Assembly (NCBI GenBank): GCA_934167435.1
Contig: CAKPKZ010000033.1
Coordinates: 1 to 13,111, forward strand
DNA: 13,111 bases
Reading direction: 5' to 3'
Source of the DNA: an uncultured Clostridia bacterium
GTDB lineage: Bacteria; Bacillota; Clostridia; TANB77; CAG-508
The notes under the pieces are model-generated. The model did no database searches and was not told the DNA's origin. It was given only the letters and a program-made list of their open reading frames with translations. A program made the position numbers and the translations under genes. Below, in pieces: positions 7,400 to 13,111 of the stretch. The stretch's first letter is position 1. Each line of letters starts with the position of its first letter.

Positions 7400-8106
7400 T
7401 TATTTTTAAGTGCAAGTTCTGGATTAATTGTACTTATTTGCATAAACTTTTCTCTTCCAATTATATTTTGTAACTCTTGTATAATTTCTGGCATTTTTTT
7501 GTAGATTGTATTTGGTTTATGCACATCACTTCCAAAAAAAGTTATATAATTTTTTTCAAGCATTTTCTTCGCTATAATTTGTGCTTTTTTTCCATATTGT
7601 CCTATAATACTCCCATAATTTTGTTGCATTAAAACTCCTATGTCTATTAATTCATCTATTATTTCTGGGTTACTTTGCACAAAACTATATCTTTCTGGAT
7701 GTGCTAATACTGGTATCAACTTATATTGTTGCATTGTATAAATTACATCAATTAAATTTAATGGTTTAGAATTTAATGGTAATTCAAATAAAGTATAATT
7801 TGTATTATTTATTGTTGTTGCTTTTTGCTGTTCTAATAATTCTATAATATTACTTGTAAAATATATTTCATTTCCAAGATATAATTTTCCATTAAAATTT
7901 ACTTTTGGTAAATTTTGTATTAATGCATTTAACCAAAGTTCTCTTTCTGCTACATTTGATTCATAATATCCTTCTATATAATGAGAAGTTGATATTATTC
8001 CTGTAAAACCTGCCTCTTTTGCTTCTTTTATTAGGGCAAATGTTTCCTCTACACTGCTTGATCCATCATCTACATTCGGAATTATATGTGTATGAAAATC
8101 TATCAT
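7384..8106 (-). CDS. cpsB: PHP-family protein-tyrosine phosphatase, CpsB/YwqE type
   Basis: This metal-dependent phosphatase removes phosphate from the tyrosine cluster of the partner kinase CpsD and so tunes capsule or exopolysaccharide production. The 240 residues show the PHP metal ligands: DFHTHIIPNVDDG (H5, H7, D13/D14), STSHY (H42), GNE (E80), LAHPERY (H136) and GSDVHKP (D194, H196). Length is close to the family norm of about 240-255. The start abuts the cpsD stop directly (TAAATG), and its AAGGGAGA ribosome binding site is inside cpsD, so the two are co-expressed. Its 3' end overlaps the remnant at 7018-7399. The protein is unrelated to low-molecular-weight Wzb phosphatases. A histidinol-phosphatase-type activity is a weaker alternative, excluded mainly by context. 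Confidence 0.93.
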   Translation of the reverse strand: MIDFHTHIIPNVDDGSSSVEETFALIKEAKEAGFTGIISTSHYIEGYYESNVAERELWLNALIQNLPKVNFNGKLYLGNEIYFTSNIIELLEQQKATTINNTNYTLFELPLNSKPLNLIDVIYTMQQYKLIPVLAHPERYSFVQSNPEIIDELIDIGVLMQQNYGSIIGQYGKKAQIIAKKMLEKNYITFFGSDVHKPNTIYKKMPEIIQELQNIIGREKFMQISTINPELALKNKKIEY

Positions 8107-9051
8107 TTATTTTTCTCCCTTATTTAAATCTTGTTTTTCTTTTTCAAGGTAACTATTAATTTGTTTTAAAATTTCATCTGCCTTGCTAGGGTCAACACTG
8201 TTAGAATTCTCTATTTTCACATTATTTCTATTTGTTTTATTGCTTTCTCTATCGCTAGTAGTTCTTCTTACTCTTGTTGTTTGTGCATTATTTTTTATTG
8301 GTAGTTTACCATTAATATTTCTAAATTGGTTATTGTGTGATTTACTGCTACTTGGAACAGAGCCATAGTAATATGATTCAGAATATTTTTTAGCAGAAAT
8401 CGGCATTTTGTTTACAACTATTCCTGATATTTTTCCTCCAACATTTTTAATATTTTGTACTATTCTTTTTAAGTTTTCTTTTTTGGTTTGTTTATATGCT
8501 GTAACAATTATTGTTGAATCTACAATTCTTGACAATATAATTGAATCTGTTACAAGTTGTGATGGAGTTCCATCTATTATTACCAAGTCGCACATTTCTT
8601 TAGCCTTTTTTAATAATTTAAGCATTTTTTCAGAAACTAACAATTCTGAAGGGTTTGGAGGTACATTTCCAGCAGTTATTGCATAAAGATTTTCTACTTC
8701 TGTTTCTTGTATATAATCTATTATATCATCACTTGAAACCTCTTCGTTTCTCGAATCCATTCCTGACAAATAATTTGAAAGTCCTGGTTTTGGTGCAATT
8801 CCAAAAATATTAAATAATCTTCCTTTTCTCATATCAGCATCTATTATTAAAACTCTTTTTCCAGATTGAGCAAATGTAACTGCTAAATTGGAAGCGACCC
8901 AACTTTTTCCTTCGCCTGGAAATGTAGATGTTACCAATAAAGTTTTTAATTTTTTGTCGGTGTTCATAAATTGTATATTTGTTCTTAATGTTCTAAAAAC
9001 TTCTGAAACTGGAGATTTTGGATCTCTTTGTGCTATTACTTCTCTTCTCAT
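8107..9051 (-). CDS. cpsD: Bacterial tyrosine kinase CpsD/CapB type with an extended C-terminal tail
   Basis: CpsD is a cytoplasmic BY-kinase that autophosphorylates a C-terminal tyrosine cluster when activated by its membrane partner CpsC, controlling polysaccharide assembly. The 314 residues include the oligomerisation motif EVFRTLR (17-23), Walker A TSTFPGEGKS (41-50, K49), Walker A' VLIIDADMRKG (67-77, D71/D73) and Walker B LVIID (156-160). The tyrosine cluster YSESYYYG holds Y223 and Y227-Y229. Typical single-domain family members are about 225-240 residues and end at this cluster. Here some 85 residues follow, rich in Asn, Ser, Arg, Lys and Thr and probably disordered, closing with a likely helix (about 289-309). 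The start shares one base with the cpsC stop (TAATG) and follows an AAGGAGG ribosome binding site. Confidence 0.94.
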   Translation of the reverse strand: MRREVIAQRDPKSPVSEVFRTLRTNIQFMNTDKKLKTLLVTSTFPGEGKSWVASNLAVTFAQSGKRVLIIDADMRKGRLFNIFGIAPKPGLSNYLSGMDSRNEEVSSDDIIDYIQETEVENLYAITAGNVPPNPSELLVSEKMLKLLKKAKEMCDLVIIDGTPSQLVTDSIILSRIVDSTIIVTAYKQTKKENLKRIVQNIKNVGGKISGIVVNKMPISAKKYSESYYYGSVPSSSKSHNNQFRNINGKLPIKNNAQTTRVRRTTSDRESNKTNRNNVKIENSNSVDPSKADEILKQINSYLEKEKQDLNKGEK

Positions 9052-9746
9052 TATTTTTTGCCTCCTTTTTCAAATACCCACATTGGAATAGATGCTATTA
9101 CTGGTAAGTCTAAAAGTTTTTCTACTTCTTCTACTGACTTTATTGTTGTATCTAACATATTTAATATAAATACATATGCAACCGCAACTACAATTCCTAT
9201 TGCTATAAACATTAATATATCTTTTGTATGATTTATGTTAGAAGGTGCTGTTGCTACTTCTGCTTCATCTACTACATGTACATTATTAATATTATAAATT
9301 TCTGCAACTTGCTTTTCAAAAACCTTTGCTATTTCGTTTGCTACTTTGGCTGAAACTTCTGCATTATCGTTTGTTATAGTTATTTTAATAAGTTCGGTAT
9401 CTTTCACTGCGTTTACTGTTATACCGTTTCTTAGTGTTTCTTCTTTAACATTTATACCTAAATTAGATATAACTTCTCTTAATACTTTTTTACTTTTTAT
9501 AAGCTCACTATATGTTGATACCAATTTTGAATTTAAAGTAATATCTGATGCTGTTATTGCATCTGTTGTTGCTTTTTCAGCATTTATTTGAGCTAATACA
9601 AGTGTTGTTGATGATGTATATTCTGGTGTAACAAATCCCATTGTATATACAAAACCTATAATAAAGAATGCTGCAACTATTAATAATAATTGTACTCTTC
9701 TATTCCAAAACATGATAAAAATTTCTTTTAAATCTATTTCTTCCAT
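9051..9746 (-). CDS. cpsC: Chain-length determinant / kinase activator protein CpsC (Wzz family)
   Basis: CpsC is the membrane adaptor that activates the CpsD kinase and helps set polysaccharide chain length. The 231 residues have the Wzz layout. There is a short cytoplasmic N-terminus (IDLKEIFIMFWNRR) and TM1 at about 18-38. An extracellular domain of about 135 residues follows, starting PEYTSSTTLVL, then TM2 at about 176-197. The cytoplasmic end (VEEVEKLLDLPVIASIP) is where such proteins contact the kinase. The separate kinase gene follows at once, the Gram-positive arrangement. The start at 9746 has an AGGGGG ribosome binding site. A near-consensus promoter lies about 45 nt upstream, so this gene opens its own transcription unit. 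Confidence 0.93.
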   Translation of the reverse strand: MEEIDLKEIFIMFWNRRVQLLLIVAAFFIIGFVYTMGFVTPEYTSSTTLVLAQINAEKATTDAITASDITLNSKLVSTYSELIKSKKVLREVISNLGINVKEETLRNGITVNAVKDTELIKITITNDNAEVSAKVANEIAKVFEKQVAEIYNINNVHVVDEAEVATAPSNINHTKDILMFIAIGIVVAVAYVFILNMLDTTIKSVEEVEKLLDLPVIASIPMWVFEKGGKK

Positions 9747-9789
9747 ATTTCCCCCTAATCTAATATTATAATAAAATAAACATAATAAT

Positions 9790-9818
9790 ATTGTAACACA
9801 TTTATGTTAATCTTTCAA
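9790..9818 (-). promoter_or_regulatory. Near-consensus sigma-A-type promoter of cpsC-cpsD-cpsB
   Basis: On the minus strand, TTGAAA (9813-9818) and TACAAT (9790-9795) are spaced by exactly 17 nt. The boxes match the consensus at four and five of six positions. Transcription would start near 9783, giving a short leader of about 37 nt before the cpsC ATG. It sits directly after the hairpin at 9824-9870, so the kinase module can be expressed apart from the VanZ gene. Confidence 0.6.
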
Positions 9819-9823
9819 TAGTT

Positions 9824-9870
9824 AAAATATAAGTTTTACAAAATAATTAATATTATAAAACTTATATTTT
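9824..9870 (-). repeat. Perfect 15-bp inverted repeat between vanZ-like gene and cpsC, possible terminator
   Basis: Arms AAAATATAAGTTTTA (9824-9838) and TAAAACTTATATTTT (9856-9870) are perfectly complementary around a 17-nt loop. The repeat begins 3 nt after the VanZ-family stop codon and ends just before the -35 box of the cpsC promoter. This is a typical place for a terminator. With a single G-C pair and only four T residues at the 3' end of the minus-strand stem, it would be a weak one, so an attenuator or protein-binding site is also possible. Confidence 0.45.
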
Positions 9871-9873
9871 TAT

Positions 9874-10404
9874 TTATTCAACATCCTTTAATTCTTTACC
9901 TTTTCTATAACCTAACTTATATGTTATGTGATATGTACTATAAAATAAAAGTCCTGCTATTGCTCCTGCAGAGTCTATTACTACATCTAATGGTTGTCCA
10001 GTTCTCCCTGCCACAAATGTTTGATGGTATTCATCACTTATTGCAAAAACAACACATATTAAAAATGCTAATATTAAAGAAATAATATAATATTTATGAT
10101 TGAATATTATATTCCACAATGTTGCTATAAAAAATGCTAAAACAAAATATACTGAAGCATGCATTACTTTCCTTAATGGTGCATTTATTAATTGAGAAGC
10201 TTTTACTAATTTTTGCTCATTTGGATGTGAATTTGTTATTCCATAATCATTTGTTACTTCTAGGGTATCTTCTATAAATAAACTTATTATATCTGTACTT
10301 TTTCCATTTGAATTTTTGGAGTTCATTCCAGATAGTTGATATATTAAATACATCCATCCTCCTGCTAATGCTAGCAGCGCAATTATTAATAGAATTTTCT
10401 TCAT
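9874..10404 (-). CDS. VanZ-family membrane protein
   Basis: The 176-residue protein matches the VanZ family, small integral membrane proteins named after the teicoplanin-resistance accessory protein; their biochemical role is not established. The first membrane helix spans about residues 4-23 and is followed by YQLSGMNSKNSNGKS, similar to the FSxQ...S...S stretch of the family. A mainly polar segment (about 27-75) precedes the conserved RKVMH (78-82). Helices then run at about 83-100 and 106-123. The hallmark ISDEYHQTFVAGRTGQPLD (122-140) precedes VIDSAGAIAGLLFY, where a last helix lies. It starts 6 nt after the sugar transferase gene. The nearest GGAG is about 14 nt from the ATG, so initiation may depend on coupling to the upstream gene. 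Nothing suggests a glycopeptide-resistance cluster. Confidence 0.9.
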   Translation of the reverse strand: MKKILLIIALLALAGGWMYLIYQLSGMNSKNSNGKSTDIISLFIEDTLEVTNDYGITNSHPNEQKLVKASQLINAPLRKVMHASVYFVLAFFIATLWNIIFNHKYYIISLILAFLICVVFAISDEYHQTFVAGRTGQPLDVVIDSAGAIAGLLFYSTYHITYKLGYRKGKELKDVE

Positions 10405-10410
10405 TTGTGT

Positions 10411-11172
10411 TTATATTGCTCCTTCTTTTCCAAATACTTTTTTAAATGTTTTTAAAATTATTTTTATATCTCTTTTATTTCCACATCTACTTGCATACTC
10501 TTCATCTAATTTTAGTCTGTCTTCAAAACATAAATTAGATCTACCAGCAACTTGCCATGGTCCAGTAAGACCTGGTTTTACTTTAATTATGTACTCATAA
10601 TATTCGCCCATATCTTCTTTTTCTCTTGGTAAGTATGGTCGTGGACCAACCAAGCTCATTTTACCAGATAGAATAGATAAAAACTGAGGCCATTCATCTA
10701 AAGATGTTTTTCTTAGAAATGCTCCTGTTTTTGTTATTCTTGGATCATTTTTTAATTTTTTGTTTATTGCATATTCTCTTGCTTCTTTAGGATTTTCTTT
10801 TAAATATTCATATAATATTTGGTCTGCTCCTATAACCATTGTTCTAAATTTAGCTATTCTAAACGTTTTTCCATCTTTTCCTATCCTTAATTGTTCATAA
10901 AATAATGGTCCATTTTCTTTATTTATTTTGTTCATTATCCATACTACAATTGTTATTGGTATTAATAGTATAGTTCCTATTAGTCCAACACATATGTCTA
11001 TTCCTCTTTTTATTGCTGTACTAATATAATTTCTAATTGATCGCTTTTGTATTTTTTCGTTGTGTTCTTTATTTTTGTTTCTATATTCATTTATTTCAAT
11101 ATCATTCATTTTATTTATTTTTTGTAAGACTTCTATTTCACTAATCTTCTGTCTTTCTTCTAAATCTAACAT
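10411..11172 (-). CDS. Undecaprenyl-phosphate sugar phosphotransferase (polysaccharide initiation)
   Basis: This polyprenyl-phosphate hexose-1-phosphate transferase moves a sugar-1-phosphate from a UDP-sugar to undecaprenyl phosphate, the first step of capsule or exopolysaccharide synthesis at the inner membrane face. Counting from the chosen ATG (253 residues), about 50 charged, possibly coiled-coil residues come first. The membrane-inserted helix lies at about 58-83 after AIKRGID. FRIAKFRTM, the catalytic Asp-Glu pair in KTSLDEWPQ (D159, E160), GPRP (176-179) and KPGLTGPWQVAGRS (199-212) follow. It is the short form without the four-helix N-terminus of WbaP. The frame stays open upstream to 11307, but the ATG at 11172 has a GGGGG ribosome binding site 5 nt away, so the extra 45 codons are probably untranslated. 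The sugar (galactose, glucose or GalNAc) cannot be told. Confidence 0.92.
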   Translation of the reverse strand: MLDLEERQKISEIEVLQKINKMNDIEINEYRNKNKEHNEKIQKRSIRNYISTAIKRGIDICVGLIGTILLIPITIVVWIMNKINKENGPLFYEQLRIGKDGKTFRIAKFRTMVIGADQILYEYLKENPKEAREYAINKKLKNDPRITKTGAFLRKTSLDEWPQFLSILSGKMSLVGPRPYLPREKEDMGEYYEYIIKVKPGLTGPWQVAGRSNLCFEDRLKLDEEYASRCGNKRDIKIILKTFKKVFGKEGAI

Positions 11173-11239
11173 ATTATCCCCCAAAAATAATATATAATAA
11201 AATTTTTTTGTATTTTCTACATTATATAACTTTAACATC

Positions 11240-11268
11240 ATAATATCATATATATATTTTTTATGCAA
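11240..11268 (-). promoter_or_regulatory. Possible promoter before the sugar transferase gene
   Basis: Minus-strand TTGCAT (11263-11268) and TATTAT (11240-11245) are separated by 17 nt. A second -10-like TATAAT lies at 11221-11226 without a good -35 box. The region is so AT-rich that chance matches are likely. A start here would give a leader of about 60 nt and would support the internal ATG at 11172. Confidence 0.28.
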
Positions 11269-11349
11269 GTATATTTTTCGAATTTTAAAAACTTCCTTTT
11301 TATACAAAAAGTTCTAATAATTCTCCATTACTAGTACTTTCAATTAATA

Positions 11350-11799
11350 TTATATGTATTTTATTATTTTCCGCCTTACTAACATAAATGTATTAACACA
11401 ATTCACAAAAAATACAAACGCATATATTGTTGCTAAAAACAATATAATATACATTCCAATAATTCCTACTGTTATTGAAGTCCCCGTGATGTAGCAAAAC
11501 CATTTTATTGCCATTACATGTATAGAGTCCATTCCTTTTTTATAGCTGTTAGTTTTGGCCATTATCATATTTACTGCTGGAAACATAAATATTTCTGAAA
11601 GTTTGTAGATTTCGTCTGTTGAAGGATATATAAGGCCAATTTCCCACTTTTTTATGGTTTTTTCGTTTACATTAATTCCTAATTCGTTTAACTTTTCCAT
11701 TATATCTATATATGTAAAATTACTTTTCTTTCTAAGTTCTACAAATAACTCTTCTATTGTTCTTGTTTCTGTTATTATTTTATTCTCTTCGTTTTTCAT
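11350..11799 (-). CDS. XRE-type helix-turn-helix protein with hydrophobic C-terminal membrane segments
   Basis: The N-terminal part (about residues 14-80) resembles an XRE/Cro-type DNA-binding domain: TIEELFVELRKKSNFTYIDI leads into KLNELGINVNEKTIKKWEIG and then YPSTDEIYKLSEIF, the usual helix pattern with the WExG-like turn. From about residue 94 the sequence becomes strongly hydrophobic up to 141, long enough for two membrane helices, and ends with the positive RRKIIK. A membrane-anchored regulator with both ends in the cytoplasm is the simplest reading. It begins 13 nt after the uvrA stop with an AAGGA site upstream, so it may be cotranscribed with uvrA. A separate 177-nt gap precedes the sugar transferase gene. 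I do not know its target or signal; no sensor domain is visible. No gene symbol is justified. Confidence 0.75.
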   Translation of the reverse strand: MKNEENKIITETRTIEELFVELRKKSNFTYIDIMEKLNELGINVNEKTIKKWEIGLIYPSTDEIYKLSEIFMFPAVNMIMAKTNSYKKGMDSIHVMAIKWFCYITGTSITVGIIGMYIILFLATIYAFVFFVNCVNTFMLVRRKIIKYI

Positions 11800-11812
11800 A
11801 TGTTTATTTTCC

Positions 11813-13111
11813 TTATATTAAATATTTTTTTAAAAATTCTCCTGTATGACTTCTTTCATTTTTGCAAATTTGTTCTGGAGTTCCAACTGCAACTACTTCC
11901 CCTCCATTGTCTCCGCCTTCTGGTCCTAAGTCTATGATATAGTCCGCAGTTTTTATTAAATCTAAGTTGTGTTCTATTACAATTATTGTGTTTCCTGTAT
12001 CTACTAATCTTTGAAGTATATCCACTAATTTATGTACATCTGCAATATGTAAACCAGTTGTTGGTTCATCTAAAATGTATAATGTTTTTCCAGTTGCTTT
12101 TTTAGAAAGTTCTGTTGCAAGTTTAACACGTTGTGCTTCTCCTCCTGATAATGTTGTAGATGGTTGTCCAAGTTTTATATAGCCTAGTCCAACATCTAAT
12201 AATGTTTGTATCTTGTTTTTTATTTTAGGTATTTTATCAAAGAATTCTAATGCTTCTTCCACTGTCATATCTAATACGTCTGCAATGGTTTTTCCTTTGT
12301 ATTTTACTTCCAATGTTTCTCTGTTATATCTTTTACCTTTGCATACTTCACATGGTACATAAATGTCTGGCAAAAAGTGCATTTCTATTTTGTGTACTCC
12401 ATCTCCATTACAACTTTCGCATCTTCCACCAGCTACATTAAAGCTAAATCTCCCTTTTTGGTAACCTCTAAGTTTTGCTTCTTCTGTTGCCGCAAATATG
12501 TCTCTTATTAAATCAAATACTCCTGTATATGTTGCCGGATTAGAACGTGGTGTTCTTCCTATTGGTGATTGGTCTATATTTATAATTTTATCTATATTTT
12601 TTAGTCCTTTTACACCTTTGCATTTTCCTGGTTTTTCATTTGAGCCGTTTAATTCTTTTGCTATTGTTTTATATAATACTTCGTTAACTAATGTTGATTT
12701 TCCTGAGCCAGATACTCCTGTTACACAGTTAAATACTCCAAGTGGAAATGAAACTGTTACATTTTTTAAGTTGTTTTCTGTGGCACCTTGTACCTCTATG
12801 CATTTGGATTTTGTATGCTTTCTTCTTGTTTTTGGCACTGGTATTTTCTTTCTTCCGCTTAAATATTGTCCTGTTATTGAATTTTCTACCATTTTTACTT
12901 CTTCTGCAGTTCCTTGTGCCATAACATTTCCTCCGTGTGTTCCTGCTCCTGGTCCTATATCTATTATTTGGTCTGCTGCATACATTGTATCTTCATCATG
13001 TTCAACAACTAGTAATGTATTTCCTAAGTCTCTCAATTTTTTTAGCGTTGCTAATAGTTTGTCATTATCTCTTTGATGCAAACCTATACTTGGTTCATCT
13101 AATATATATAA
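11813..13111 (-). CDS. uvrA: Excinuclease ABC subunit A (partial, 5' end cut by window)
   Basis: UvrA is the damage-recognition ATPase of nucleotide excision repair, working with UvrB and UvrC. The visible 432 residues are the C-terminal part of a protein of about 940. The window edge falls at the Walker B of the first ATPase half (LYILDEPSIGLHQRDND), followed by VVEHDEDTM. The second half has Walker A VTGVSGSGKSTL and a zinc module with two CxxC pairs (CESC and CEVC, 18 residues apart). The ABC signature TTLSGGEAQRVKLATELS, Walker B LYILDEPTTGLH and IVIEHN follow. Translation certainly enters from beyond 13111: the in-frame codon at 13079-13081 is TTG, the Leu of GLHQR, and not a start. The end at 11813 is intact and normal (EFLKKYLI). 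The small HTH gene follows closely. Confidence 0.97.
   Translation of the reverse strand, partial: LYILDEPSIGLHQRDNDKLLATLKKLRDLGNTLLVVEHDEDTMYAADQIIDIGPGAGTHGGNVMAQGTAEEVKMVENSITGQYLSGRKKIPVPKTRRKHTKSKCIEVQGATENNLKNVTVSFPLGVFNCVTGVSGSGKSTLVNEVLYKTIAKELNGSNEKPGKCKGVKGLKNIDKIINIDQSPIGRTPRSNPATYTGVFDLIRDIFAATEEAKLRGYQKGRFSFNVAGGRCESCNGDGVHKIEMHFLPDIYVPCEVCKGKRYNRETLEVKYKGKTIADVLDMTVEEALEFFDKIPKIKNKIQTLLDVGLGYIKLGQPSTTLSGGEAQRVKLATELSKKATGKTLYILDEPTTGLHIADVHKLVDILQRLVDTGNTIIVIEHNLDLIKTADYIIDLGPEGGDNGGEVVAVGTPEQICKNERSHTGEFLKKYLI

Noticed and set aside
9874..10404. The VanZ-family gene as evidence of a glycopeptide-resistance cluster.
   Set aside because: No vanH, vanA-type ligase, vanX or VanRS genes are nearby; VanZ-family proteins are widespread in Firmicutes outside resistance clusters.
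11285..11316. Weak hairpin with A and T runs after the HTH gene, considered as a terminator.
   Set aside because: The clean stem is only six base pairs (CTTTTT/AAAAAG) and the outer part needs bulges; not convincing.
11329..11336. TACTAGTA, a perfect 8-bp palindrome downstream of the HTH gene.
   Set aside because: Such short palindromes are expected by chance in AT-rich DNA, and there is no second copy or promoter feature tied to it.
12498..13076. A 192-codon open frame on the plus strand opposite uvrA.
   Set aside because: It is a mirror frame of the conserved uvrA coding sequence, with no ribosome binding site and a composition typical of antisense frames. All other long plus-strand frames in the window are likewise opposite secure minus-strand genes.
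13079..13081. TTG as a possible start codon for a shorter UvrA-like protein.
   Set aside because: The codons upstream to the window edge read LYILDEPSIG, the Walker B of UvrA, so translation clearly enters from outside and this TTG is an internal Leu.
1..13111. CRISPR arrays, tRNA/rRNA genes, insertion sequences, prophage or toxin-antitoxin genes.
   Set aside because: No regularly spaced direct repeats, no cloverleaf-like sequence, no transposase or integrase motifs and no flanking terminal repeats were seen. The window is mostly core metabolism, repair and envelope genes.

Overview
The window is a very AT-rich stretch (clearly low GC, A-rich coding strand) in which every recognisable gene lies on the minus strand. 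Tight gene packing, strong purine-rich ribosome binding sites, stop/start overlaps and a CpsC/CpsD/CpsB tyrosine-kinase module point to a low-GC Firmicute. The clostridial-style fabD-fabG-fabF-accB-fabZ-accC order suggests a member of the Clostridia, but species cannot be told from this sequence alone.

Read in the direction of transcription (high to low coordinates), the window has three blocks. (1) 13111-11350: the 3' part of uvrA, followed after 13 nt by a small XRE-type helix-turn-helix protein with a hydrophobic, probably membrane-inserted C-terminus. (2) 11172-6968: a polysaccharide-initiation and regulation block. It holds an undecaprenyl-phosphate sugar phosphotransferase, a VanZ-family membrane protein, a strong AT-rich hairpin, a near-consensus promoter, then cpsC-cpsD-cpsB (transmembrane kinase activator, BY-kinase, PHP-type phosphotyrosine phosphatase). 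It ends in a decayed gene remnant (7018-7399) and a rho-independent-type terminator. No glycosyltransferases, flippase or polymerase are in view. (3) 6920-1: a fatty-acid operon with its own promoter, whose -10 box sits in a 22-bp interrupted palindrome. The order is acyl-CoA synthetase, biotin protein ligase, fabD, fabG, fabF, accB, fabZ, accC, the last cut by the window edge.

The fatty-acid genes form one functional unit. BirA attaches biotin to AccB, and AccC carboxylates that biotin. With the carboxyltransferase (not in the window) this makes malonyl-CoA. FabD moves malonyl to ACP, FabF condenses, FabG reduces and FabZ dehydrates. The acyl-CoA synthetase could activate external or recycled fatty acids. 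FabH, ACP and an enoyl reductase are not between the synthetase and fabD, where some of them are commonly found in related clusters.

The most striking irregularity is a single-base insertion in fabD near position 3719. The frame as read ends early in nonsense sequence, while skipping that base restores a classic FabD C-terminus of normal length (311 residues) ending just before fabG. Other points of interest are a biotin ligase with a non-canonical biotinyl-AMP loop and no C-terminal domain, a BY-kinase with an 85-residue tail after its tyrosine cluster, and a 5'-truncated, twice-frameshifted gene remnant behind cpsB. I see no CRISPR array, tRNA, rRNA, insertion sequence or obvious new defence system.
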